Shown here: positions 52,214 to 58,006 of the stretch, in pieces | Position numbering within the stretch: position 1 is the stretch's first letter | Layout of the letters: each line of letters starts with the position of its first letter | Source of the DNA: Myxococcales bacterium | GTDB taxonomy: Bacteria; Myxococcota_A; Polyangia; Palsa-1104; JAEUJZ01 | DNA length: 58,006 bases | NCBI GenBank assembly: GCA_016794505.1 | Contig: JAEUJZ010000156.1 | Location: 1 to 58,006, forward strand | Direction: 5' to 3' | Notes under the pieces: generated by a model | Told to the model about the DNA's origin: nothing | The model's database searches: none | Seen by the model: the letters and a program-made list of their open reading frames with translations, nothing else | Translations under genes and position numbers: made by a program

Positions 52214-53839
52214 GTGATACGATCGAGCCGCCGTTTCATGAACTTTTCTCAGCTTGTCGATGCATGGGGGCGCGCCCGTAAAGAGCAGGCGCGGCGAGCG
52301 TTTTCCGGGCTGTGCTGGGCCGGCGTGCTCATCAGCCTGACCGGCGACCCGTTGGCCTTGCCCGAGGCCCAGGCTGCGCCCAAGAAGCCCCTCCGTCGAG
52401 CCAAAGCCTCGTGGGGCAAGCGTCCGCTCGGGCCCAAGGCAACGCTTCCGGCTGCGCCCAAGGCTGTTTCCAAGGTCGCGTCCAAGGTCGCGCCCAAGGT
52501 CGCGTCCAAGTTTGGGCCCAAGGGGCGGTCCCCGGCCACGCTGCCGCGGACCCCCGACAGCAAGCCCGAGCCCGAGTTTGAACCGCCTCCAGCCGGCGAG
52601 GTCGCCGTGCAGTGGGGAAGTCCGCGTCCGGGACTGGGCAGCGTCAAGGTTCGCGCGTATCCCAGCCACGGCTCGCCCGCGCTCGGCGACATGCACGCCG
52701 GATCGGCGATTGCCCTCAAGCGCGATGCCGCGAAACAAGGCGGCGCTGGCTGTCGCCTGTGGCTGTCAGCGCTGCCCGACGGCTTTGTCTGCGCCGATCA
52801 GCTGAACCTCAGGCCCGGCTATCTGTCGTCGCCGCCGCCGCAAGAGCGAGCCACCGGCTGGCAGCGCATGCGCTATGGCGTGGTGCGGTCCGACAGCGCC
52901 GTCTTGTCGCAGCGTCCCGGCCTGTCGCAAAGCGGCGTGTCCGAGGCCGGCTATCTGCGCGGCGTCTTGCGTCGTGGCGACGGTGTCACCATCGTTCGCG
53001 AGCGCGAAGAGCACGTGCAGATCTGGTCCCGCCACTGGCTGCGCCGCACCGACGTCACCGTGTCCGTGCCCTCGCCGCTTACACCGATCAATGTGCAGGC
53101 CCTGCCGATCGGTCAGCGCATGATGCTGGCCTGGGTCGTGCCACCGGCTGGCGAGACGCAGACCCGCCTGTATCTGCCAGGGGGCGCGCCGTCGGTGTTC
53201 TTGCCGAGGTACACGCCCATCTATTGCAGCGAAGTGCGCCCCGGTCCGCCCGGCCATCCCGAGCAGGCCCGCGCCGTTGTTCACCTGTCCGACGATGCGC
53301 GGCAGATCCTCGCCGGCAAGCCCGAAGCGCAGGCCGCCGCCTTCGAGATGGATGCAGCCCAGCTTCGCCGCGTCACGCCTGCCGCCCCGCCCCCCGGCCT
53401 GCACCCCGACGAGCGCTGGGTCGACATCTCGCTGTCCGAGCAGGTCGCCGTCGCTTATCAGGGCGAGACGCCGCTCTTTGCCGCCTTGGTCTCGACGGGA
53501 GCCCACGGCGCCACGCCGCCCGGCACCTTTTGGGTGTATCGCAAGTACGTGACCCAGACCATGGCCAACCTGCGCGGCGCCGCGTCGCAGTACGACTATC
53601 GCGAGGTGCCGCACGCGCAGTTCTTCAACGGCCGCATCGGCCTGCATGCCGTCCTGTGGCACGACCAGCTTGGCCACCCCGTGAGCCACGGCTGCGTCAA
53701 CATGAGTCCCGCCACCGCCGAGCAGTTCTTTTCCTTCACCAAGCCCGAGCTTCCCCCCGGCTGGCACACCGTAAACGGCGACCCGCCCACCCGCGGCGCC
53801 CCCTGGCTGCGCGGCACCCGCATCGTCGTGCGCAAGTAA
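52214..53839 (+). CDS. L,D-transpeptidase (YkuD family) with long linker
   Basis: Predicted 541 residues from GTG 52214 (ATG 52238 possible). Hydrophobic N-terminal helix about 35-50 (GLCWAGVLISLTGDPLALP), then a Lys/Ala/Pro/Val-rich linker with near-repeats KAVSKVASKVAPKVASK. Two SH3-like segments follow (about 135-260). The C-terminal YkuD catalytic domain has the GLHAV His, and HPVSHGCVNMSPATAEQFF with catalytic Cys in SHGCVNM. Such enzymes make 3-3 peptidoglycan crosslinks or attach lipoproteins to the wall. Its stop overlaps the left copy of the 65-bp repeat that bounds the inserted block. Confidence 0.92.
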   Translation: MIRSSRRFMNFSQLVDAWGRARKEQARRAFSGLCWAGVLISLTGDPLALPEAQAAPKKPLRRAKASWGKRPLGPKATLPAAPKAVSKVASKVAPKVASKFGPKGRSPATLPRTPDSKPEPEFEPPPAGEVAVQWGSPRPGLGSVKVRAYPSHGSPALGDMHAGSAIALKRDAAKQGGAGCRLWLSALPDGFVCADQLNLRPGYLSSPPPQERATGWQRMRYGVVRSDSAVLSQRPGLSQSGVSEAGYLRGVLRRGDGVTIVREREEHVQIWSRHWLRRTDVTVSVPSPLTPINVQALPIGQRMMLAWVVPPAGETQTRLYLPGGAPSVFLPRYTPIYCSEVRPGPPGHPEQARAVVHLSDDARQILAGKPEAQAAAFEMDAAQLRRVTPAAPPPGLHPDERWVDISLSEQVAVAYQGETPLFAALVSTGAHGATPPGTFWVYRKYVTQTMANLRGAASQYDYREVPHAQFFNGRIGLHAVLWHDQLGHPVSHGCVNMSPATAEQFFSFTKPELPPGWHTVNGDPPTRGAPWLRGTRIVVRK

Positions 53840-53903
53840 GCCAACGTCGCCCCCAAGCGGCACGCCGCCCGCAGCCGCGATCGAGCGCGGTTGAGCTACG
53901 CCG
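53838..53903 (+). repeat. Left copy of a 65-bp direct repeat bounding an inserted block
   Basis: About 60 of 66 positions match the copy at 56388-56453, allowing one gap; the last 33 bases before GCTACG are identical. Contains the stem CCGCG-ATCGAG-CGCGG (53875-53890) and, only in this copy, a second stem GCGGC-AC-GCCGC (53857-53868). It starts on the L,D-transpeptidase stop codon. Confidence 0.9.
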
Positions 53904-54207
53904 AAGAACAGTCCCACCGAGCTGCCACCGTCGTCGCGTATCTGCGTCTCGCAGGCCGATCGCGCGACGTTTGCGGAGGTCCGAGAGGGGCGCTGTCCTG
54001 AAGCGACACACCGGGCCCCGGCCGATATCTGGTTTGCCGTGCAGTTGCCGGCAGGCGTGCCGGATGCCGTGCTGTACACCTCAGCGATTCACGCTCTTAA
54101 GCGGGGGGAGCTGGAGCTGTCGATAGACGGCGGCCACCATCCGCGGAAAAGGGCAGCTCCCGGTCTGGCTGCTGGTCGGCAAGAAGCCCATCGCTCAAGC
54201 GCCATGA
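53904..54207 (+). pseudogene. Decayed gene fragment inside the inserted block
   Basis: A frame open from before 53904 reads SSRICVSQADRATFAEVREG then PADIWFAVQLPAGVPDAVLY then TSAIHALKRGELELSIDGG with plausible codon use. At an AAAAGGG run near 54147 the protein-like reading shifts to the +1 frame as GQLPVWLLVGKKPIAQAP and stops at 54205-54207. No start codon or ribosome site. I read it as the frameshifted C-terminus of a lost gene; family not recognised. Confidence 0.35.
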
Positions 54208-54411
54208 CGACGTCGCAAGGCCCGGAGCGCGTGCGCCGAACCACGTTGCGACTCCTTACGAAAACGATGGCTTCGCAAGGGAGCGCGCGTCGCCTGTATG
54301 AAGGTCCTATGCGTAGAGCCGATCGGGCGCCCCACACATCCCTTCTCGCCATATGTGTTCTCGATCTGATCTACGATGAACACGCTCTTCCAACTGAAGG
54401 TGAGGTGCCCC
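54208..54411. other. Leader region of the three-gene unit
   Basis: About 200 bp with lower GC than the surroundings by eye and no gene I can support. The promoter of the three-gene unit probably lies here; CTTACGAAAACGATGGCTTC and TATGTGTTC stretches are the AT-rich parts, but no convincing -35/-10 pair was found. Confidence 0.35.
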
Positions 54412-55281
54412 ATGAGTGACTACGCAATCGATACGGCAGCCCGCTTTGGTGAGATTCCGTTTGTCGAGTTCACCAAAGAGCTGGTGACCGGTGTCTTCGA
54501 CTCCTTGGTCGAAGCACACATGGCTCAGATGGAGCAGTACAGCGACTTCGTCAACTCACTGACACAAGATCTATCGACGTACATCAACAACACGATGGAC
54601 GGGGTCTCGTTCGATCAGATCTCGGACTTTGTTCTCAACTATGACCTGCCGCAGCTCAGCGACACGGCGCTGAAGGAAGTACTCGACAAGCTCAGCAACC
54701 CAACGGCGACTTCGCCGTCATCGGACGCGCCACAGGGGGGCACTCCACCGGCTGACAAGACGCAGTGGTGGGGCGGCTTGATCAATGCTCTGGCACCAGC
54801 AGTCACGGGCCTTGTGGGCAAGATCAACGACCCTACCCTGGGACCCAAGCTGGAAGCCGTCGCGACCTACAACTCCACGGTGGTCTCGGCACTGCCCTCG
54901 TACCAACAGATCCACGATTCGATCGCCGCGCTGATCTCTTCCAACAAGTACGCGCTGCTGCAGAACATGGCCCGCCAGGGCGCGATGCGCTTGGTCGTCA
55001 CCGAAGGGGAGATCGAGACCAAGCTGACGTTTTCGACCTGGAACACGCATGAAGACAGCCAGAGCACCACGCTGCGAGATCGCATCGCGGATCTGAACCG
55101 CACCAAGCAGCGAGGAGGTGCCAGTGCTGCATTCAAGCGCGTCCGCAAGACCCAAGCGACCCGCCACGTGACAGTCAACACCGCGAAGTCGTACCAGCGC
55201 GACACCAGCGGCACCAAGGTCGATATCTTCGGTCGCGTGTTGATCCGCTTCAAGACCGACTACGCGCCTCTGAACGGCTAA
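54412..55281 (+). CDS. Orphan cassette gene A, unknown function
   Basis: Predicted 289 residues. ATG 54412 is chosen over 54376 because AAGGTGAGG lies 5-6 bp upstream. Residues 1-95 are helical (IPFVEFTKELVTGVFDSLVE, then QMEQYSDFVNSLTQDLSTYI). A Ser/Pro/Gly linker (97-118) leads to an amphipathic segment with WWGGLINALAPAVTGLVGKI (119-138), then helix 163-192, and the block RLVVTEGEIETKLTFS (193-208). The end is basic then beta-like (VDIFGRVLIRFKTDYAPL, 270-287). No signal peptide or membrane helix is obvious. Three blocks recur in gene B in the same order, so they are diverged paralogues. Followed by gene B after 15 bp. Not recognised. Confidence 0.75.
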   Translation: MSDYAIDTAARFGEIPFVEFTKELVTGVFDSLVEAHMAQMEQYSDFVNSLTQDLSTYINNTMDGVSFDQISDFVLNYDLPQLSDTALKEVLDKLSNPTATSPSSDAPQGGTPPADKTQWWGGLINALAPAVTGLVGKINDPTLGPKLEAVATYNSTVVSALPSYQQIHDSIAALISSNKYALLQNMARQGAMRLVVTEGEIETKLTFSTWNTHEDSQSTTLRDRIADLNRTKQRGGASAAFKRVRKTQATRHVTVNTAKSYQRDTSGTKVDIFGRVLIRFKTDYAPLNG

Positions 55282-55296
55282 GCGACGGAACCGGCG

Positions 55297-56136
55297 ATGG
55301 CGACTGACTTCCATCAAGTAAGCCTGGGGTTTGCAGAGTTCGTCTCGAAGCTTCTGCATGAGACGTATGACGCGCTGCTGAGCGCGCAGGACCATCAGCT
55401 CGAAAGAATTCTGGATCAGGAGGAAATGCTGCGCTGGCCAACCGAGGTGTTCCGCGAGCGCTGCGTGCGCGACGAGGATCTGGCGGCGCAGGAACAGCGA
55501 TGGTTTGGCATGATGCTGGCCGAGCGCACTCCGCTTTCCCCAGCTCTGGAAGAGCAGATCAGAGCGCTTGTCCCTGAAGATCAGCTAAAAGCAGCCCTGG
55601 CTCGCCCGCTCAGCAAGGCCGCAATCGAGACGATCCGCAAGGCACTGGCCGCTCGTTTCGTTGAAGAGCAAAAGCAGCGTCTCAGAGCGCTGCTTGACGT
55701 TCAGCGCAGCACTCGGCTCCTTGTCGATTCCGGTGAGATCCGCGCCAAGCTAGAGCTGTCCAACCTGCGGCAGTCGGAAACCCCAGGATCCCCGCAGGGA
55801 GCAACACAACCACGTGTCGAACCCAGCGAAGCCCGGCCCGCCTCGCCCAGCGAGCCACGACAGCCGGTGCCGCCTAGCGAGGTCCTGACTTCGCCCGCCG
55901 AGGCTCCACACGTGTCTGCGGCTCTGCTGGATAGCACGCGTCGCGAGCTGCCCCTGCGGGAGATCATCGACCCCACGACCCAGCAGAAGATCCTGATCGT
56001 GGATCGGCGGGCGCTCATGAGTCTGAGCGGCCGCGCATCCGCGATGCCCAGCGTGCGGCTCATCGCCACGCCGGCCCGTCAGTCCAGCAGTGCTGCCTTG
56101 CTGTCGGAAGTCACCATCCGGTTCAAGACGGCATGA
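55297..56136 (+). CDS. Orphan cassette gene B, paralogue of A, unknown function
   Basis: Predicted 279 residues. N-terminal GFAEFVSKLLHETYDALLSA (11-30) parallels gene A FVEFTKELVTGVFDSLVEA. A charged helical region follows to about residue 140, then RLLVDSGEIRAKLELS (140-155), matching 9 of 16 residues of the gene A block. Residues 158-205 are a Pro/Ser/Glu linker. A strand pair REIIDPTTQQKILIVDRRAL (221-240) and the final EVTIRFKTA (271-279) complete it; VTIRFKT matches VLIRFKT of gene A. No signal peptide. Its TGA overlaps the ATG of gene C (ATGA), implying coupled translation and a fixed stoichiometry. Not recognised. Confidence 0.75.
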   Translation: MATDFHQVSLGFAEFVSKLLHETYDALLSAQDHQLERILDQEEMLRWPTEVFRERCVRDEDLAAQEQRWFGMMLAERTPLSPALEEQIRALVPEDQLKAALARPLSKAAIETIRKALAARFVEEQKQRLRALLDVQRSTRLLVDSGEIRAKLELSNLRQSETPGSPQGATQPRVEPSEARPASPSEPRQPVPPSEVLTSPAEAPHVSAALLDSTRRELPLREIIDPTTQQKILIVDRRALMSLSGRASAMPSVRLIATPARQSSSAALLSEVTIRFKTA

Positions 56137-56315
56137 GCCTCGAAAGCTTGCTTGCTGAGATCGCAATTCTGGATCATCTGCTGTCCGATCTGCCGCTCGC
56201 CTGGGACGAAATCGATCTGCGACTTTCGGACGGCACCATCCTACGAATTGCCGCAAATTTCGCAGAACAGGACAGCGGCAGCCTGCGCAGTGCGGACGCC
56301 ACAGCAAACTTCTGA
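56133..56315 (+). CDS. Orphan cassette gene C, 60-residue acidic protein
   Basis: Starts with the ATGA overlap to gene B. MSLESLLAEIAILDHLLSDL (1-20) predicts an amphipathic helix rich in Leu/Ile, then IDLRLSDGTILRIAANF (27-43), a likely beta-hairpin, and a short polar tail. Acidic, no Cys, no membrane helix. The size and coupling suggest a small partner of A/B such as an adaptor, chaperone or antidote; this is inference. Confidence 0.6.
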   Translation: MSLESLLAEIAILDHLLSDLPLAWDEIDLRLSDGTILRIAANFAEQDSGSLRSADATANF

Positions 56316-56387
56316 ACACCCACCCGTTCGCGCCTGCTTGATACGCCGCGCTGCTGCCAGCATCCGAGGCGTCCGGGGCACACAGAC
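56316..56387. other. Tail of the inserted block
   Basis: 72 bp between gene C and the right repeat copy; no open frame or hairpin of note. Confidence 0.4.
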
Positions 56388-56453
56388 AAGCCAACATCGC
56401 CCCCTTCGGCACGCCACCCGCAGCCGCGATCGAGCGCGGTTGAGCTACGGCGT
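56388..56453 (+). repeat. Right copy of the 65-bp direct repeat
   Basis: Matches 53838-53903 with one gap and few changes; contains the stem CCGCG-ATCGAG-CGCGG (56424-56439). It ends across the stop codon (CTA on plus strand, 56445-56447) of the next, minus-strand gene. Confidence 0.9.
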
Positions 56454-57245
56454 CGGTGTTGGTGTCGGCGTCGGCGTCGGCGTTGGGCCGCTTGGCTCCT
56501 CGGGATTTTCCGGCTTGCTGCGGCGGTCCAGGTGGACCAGGTCAAAGACCGCGCGCAGCGCCGGCTGGCCCAGATCCGCTGCCGCCACGCGGGCCGCCCG
56601 TCGCGCCGCCCGGCAGATCGAGACGATGATGCCATCCAAAAGATCCAGCGTCTGCGTCTCGGTCGGAGTGCCGCGCAGCGGGCGATACTCGGCGCTCCGC
56701 GTCCGCAGGGCCTTGGCCGCGTCCGATAGCTCGCTCTGCGTCGTCGGTCCGCCGCGATCCCGGCTCGCCTTTTCGATCGCCTTTTCGGCCAGACAGCCCG
56801 AAAGCACGTCCAGCTGACGGGCCAGCGGCTCTTCCTCATCGCCGGAAAAGGCCGTCTGACTCAGCACGCTGCGAATCGTCGCCTCGTGGTCTGCCAGCCC
56901 CAGCTCTTCGGCCTGATCGAGCAGGCCCTTGAGAATCGCGTGGGCCCGCTTGCGCGCTCGCTTGGCGCGGTCTTTGGCCTGCAGCGCCGCAAGCTGCGTC
57001 TGCTTGCGCTCGCTGCGCGCCTCTAGGCGGCCGACGCCCGCCGCAATCAACAGATCGTGCGCGTCTTTCAGGCGCGTCCCATCGGCCAGCGGCAGCCCAT
57101 ATTCAACGAGCAGCTTGCCGTGCGTCGACAGCGCCGACAGCGTCTGCTGCGCCTGCGCCAGCGTGTCCTCAGACCCATAGCGCTTGCCAATCGCGATGAA
57201 CCTCTCTTTGGCCTGCGCCGGAATCTTGCTGAGATCAAGAGCCAT
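56445..57245 (-). CDS. Hypothetical helical protein with Thr-Pro tail
   Basis: Predicted 266 residues; ATG 57245 has a near-perfect ribosome site AGGGAGGTGA 5 bp upstream. Mostly alpha-helical and charged: LSKIPAQAKERFIAIGKRYG at the start, a Lys/Arg/Ala-rich coiled-coil-like part (about 80-110), and further helices to about 240. The last 14-16 residues are (Thr-Pro)n, coded by a hexanucleotide repeat. No signal peptide or enzyme motif. Without the inserted block this gene would be the convergent neighbour of the L,D-transpeptidase. Family not recognised. Confidence 0.75.
   Translation of the reverse strand: MALDLSKIPAQAKERFIAIGKRYGSEDTLAQAQQTLSALSTHGKLLVEYGLPLADGTRLKDAHDLLIAAGVGRLEARSERKQTQLAALQAKDRAKRARKRAHAILKGLLDQAEELGLADHEATIRSVLSQTAFSGDEEEPLARQLDVLSGCLAEKAIEKASRDRGGPTTQSELSDAAKALRTRSAEYRPLRGTPTETQTLDLLDGIIVSICRAARRAARVAAADLGQPALRAVFDLVHLDRRSKPENPEEPSGPTPTPTPTPTPTP
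56450..56486 (-). repeat. Hexanucleotide repeat coding the Thr-Pro tail
   Basis: GTCGGC/GTTGGT-type units, about six in a row. Slippage by one unit adds or removes one Thr-Pro pair without changing frame. Confidence 0.8.
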
Positions 57246-57576
57246 CGAGTCACCTCCCTATGGAAGAACCGGCACCATACCGAAAACCCCGAGGCCAGGG
57301 GAAGGGATTTACGGCTGCATGCGCATCGGCGAAATCGCCGGGCATCTCGCCGCACTCTGCGTGGCCCGAAGGGGTTCCTTTTTCCCAGGGTTCCGCTCCA
57401 GGGCGAGTGTCCCGGAGTGGTGGTGGTGGGTGGCCTGGCGGGGCCTGGTGGGGGCTGGCTGGCGGCGGGGCCTGGCGTTGCGACGTCCGCATTTCTTGGC
57501 TTGCTGTGGTCAGACCCCGTCGATATCGTGCCGGCCACTTCCAGATTCTCTGTCTGCACGTCCGCAGGAGCCTCCC
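57246..57576. other. Gene-poor stretch
   Basis: About 330 bp without a gene I can support. It holds CGCATCGGCGAAATCGCC at 57322-57339 (a copy recurs at 57742), the sequence GGGGTTCCTTTTTCCC at 57373-57388, and a G-rich GGCCTGG-type simple repeat around 57432-57475. Confidence 0.5.
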
Positions 57577-57759
57577 ATGTTCTCGTCTGCGATATCTCGT
57601 GTTCCGATTGCGAGCTATGTCCTAGCCATCCTGCTGGGCCTCTTGCCCGTACCGCGATCGGCTGTCGCGCGGTCCTTCCCCTCGGCCGCAAGCCACCCTC
57701 TGCACCCCGGCGCCCCCTGCGGCTTCATCGCCCCTTGCACCCGCATCGGCGAAATCGCC
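57322..57759. repeat. Pair of CGCATCGGCGAAATCGCC repeats
   Basis: Exact copies at 57322-57339 and 57742-57759, 420 bp apart, with similar bases on either side over about 43 bp. The centre GGCGA-AA-TCGCC is self-complementary, so each could form a small hairpin or bind a dimeric protein. The span given covers both copies. Confidence 0.7.
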
Positions 57760-57927
57760 CTGCACCTCACTGCCCTCTCTTCTCTCCGCACCGACCCAGA
57801 ACCTTCCTTTATTCCTGTGCAGGGCGACGGTCGGTGCTTGTTCCTTTTTCTTGCGGGCAGCCTCCCGCTGCCGGGGGATGCGAGAGAGAAACCGTCCGGT
57901 TTCCCTCTCGCGCTCTCCCATCCCTAG
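57577..57927 (+). CDS. Possible small exported protein (doubtful)
   Basis: A 116-codon frame from ATG 57577 with GGAG 8 bp upstream. Residues 8-32 (VPIASYVLAILLGLLPVPRS then AVA-RSF) look like a signal peptide. The rest is Pro/Leu/Ser rich with three Cys and crosses one copy of the CGCATCGGCGAAATCGCC repeat and a strong hairpin, which argues against a conserved protein. It could instead be a decayed or chance frame ahead of the terminator. Confidence 0.3.
   Translation: MFSSAISRVPIASYVLAILLGLLPVPRSAVARSFPSAASHPLHPGAPCGFIAPCTRIGEIALHLTALSSLRTDPEPSFIPVQGDGRCLFLFLAGSLPLPGDAREKPSGFPLALSHP
57880..57911. terminator. Long hairpin near the end of the window
   Basis: GCGAGAGAGAAACC pairs with GGTTTCCCTCTCGC across a GTCC loop (13 pairs, one A-C mismatch). 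A T-rich stretch TTCCTTCCTTTTT follows about 17 bp later. Could end the doubtful 57577 transcript or be a structured RNA element. Confidence 0.45.
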
Positions 57928-57968
57928 TTCCTTCCTTTTTACGAAACTTCCCGCCCATCTCCCCCCAG

Positions 57969-58006
57969 CCCCCTCTTCCGCGCCCGGAAGAGGGGGTTCC
58001 TTTTTC
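57969..58006 (+). terminator. Strong Rho-independent terminator
   Basis: Perfect 12-bp stem CCCCCTCTTCCG / CGGAAGAGGGGG with a CGCC loop (57969-57996), followed by TTCCTTTTTC to the window end. Reads rightward; the transcript it ends is unclear. Confidence 0.75.

Noticed and set aside
51497..52738. Long minus-strand open frame opposite the transporter and L,D-transpeptidase
   Set aside because: High-GC shadow: repetitive Arg/Gly/Ala composition, and the plus strand encodes clear family motifs over the same bases. The same reasoning removes 215-1513, 1147-2364 and 52766-54079 minus and 3980-5245 plus.
52612..54126. Plus-strand 504-codon frame overlapping the L,D-transpeptidase
   Set aside because: Arg/Ala/Pro-rich shifted frame; the catalytic SHGCVNM motif lies in the other frame. 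Only its end, after 53904, looks protein-like and is listed as a fragment.
56399..56450. tRNA gene or attachment site within a tRNA
   Set aside because: The repeat has a 5-bp hairpin but no cloverleaf, T-loop GTTCRA or CCA context. No tRNA was found anywhere in the window.
53838..56453. Insertion sequence or prophage for the repeat-bounded block
   Set aside because: No transposase, integrase or phage structural gene, and the repeats are direct and 65 bp, not short target duplications with terminal inverted repeats.
57184..57927. Single 247-codon plus-strand gene across 57184-57927
   Set aside because: It overlaps the well-supported minus gene start and ribosome site, and the first half is low-complexity Gly/Trp/Arg from a G-rich repeat. 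Only the 57577 start is kept, at low confidence.

Overview
The window is high-GC (about two thirds G+C by eye), densely coding bacterial chromosome. Its gene content points to a myxobacterium-like member of the Myxococcota (former Deltaproteobacteria). The signs are a Ser/Thr kinase with C-terminal PEGA domains, an OmpA protein with thrombospondin type-3 repeats, a DUF3160 lipoprotein, a MYXO-CTERM-like sorting tail, a Zn-ribbon/DUF1844/DnaK-unrelated small-gene set typical of that group, and a sterol C-24 methyltransferase homologue, from a pathway otherwise mostly eukaryotic but known in some myxobacteria. This placement is inference; there is no rRNA in the window.

Layout. 1-8.3 kb: envelope and surface genes (propeller-like repeat protein cut by the window edge, DUF3160 lipoprotein, OmpA/TSP3 protein, large DUF11-type surface protein). 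8.6-11.3 kb: ffh and rnz on the minus strand. 11.4-17 kb: a small exported protein, two tandem paralogous membrane/TPR-like genes, an orphan pair of BmpA/Nup-type ABC permeases, and a YegS/diacylglycerol-kinase-type lipid kinase. 17-27.2 kb: a 3D-domain exported protein, thioredoxin with a metal-binding-like tail, YfhO-type membrane protein, an Asp-tail protein overlapping a DUF1844 gene, dienelactone hydrolase, Zn-ribbon protein, homoserine-kinase-like APH protein, accA, and a CsgG-family protein with an exported partner. 27.2-33.6 kb: enoyl-CoA hydratase, then a 415-bp intergenic region with the marks of the chromosomal replication origin (clustered DnaA-box-like 9-mers, GATC-rich AT-rich tract), followed by dnaN-recF-gyrB. 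33.6-42.2 kb: sterol methyltransferase, a two-gene membrane sensor unit, pepP, dusB, and a DUF47-Pit phosphate transport operon preceded by a Pho-box-like repeat. 42.4-53.8 kb: PEGA kinase, a PPDK-like protein with a degenerate C-terminal half, 2OG-Fe(II) oxygenase, trmFO, a hypothetical, an SLC13/ArsB-type transporter, and an L,D-transpeptidase. 53.8-56.5 kb: an apparently inserted block of three unrecognised genes plus a decayed gene fragment, bounded by two copies of a 65-bp direct repeat. 56.4-58 kb: a hypothetical with a Thr-Pro tail and a gene-poor stretch closing with a strong terminator.

Two signals stand out beyond ordinary annotation. First, the 54.4-56.3 kb operon: genes A and B share three short blocks in the same order (diverged paralogues), are translationally coupled to a 60-residue gene C, and sit between repeat copies placed so that the flanking L,D-transpeptidase and Thr-Pro-tail genes look like former convergent neighbours split by an insertion. 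Second, at least ten genes without a Shine-Dalgarno sequence carry a TAnnnT-like -10 hexamer exactly 6-8 bp before the start codon, a pattern expected for leaderless mRNAs; it also resolves several ambiguous start codons.

All calls come from reading the sequence and remembered family features; no database search, alignment program or structure prediction was run. Positions of motifs inside proteins are hand counts.
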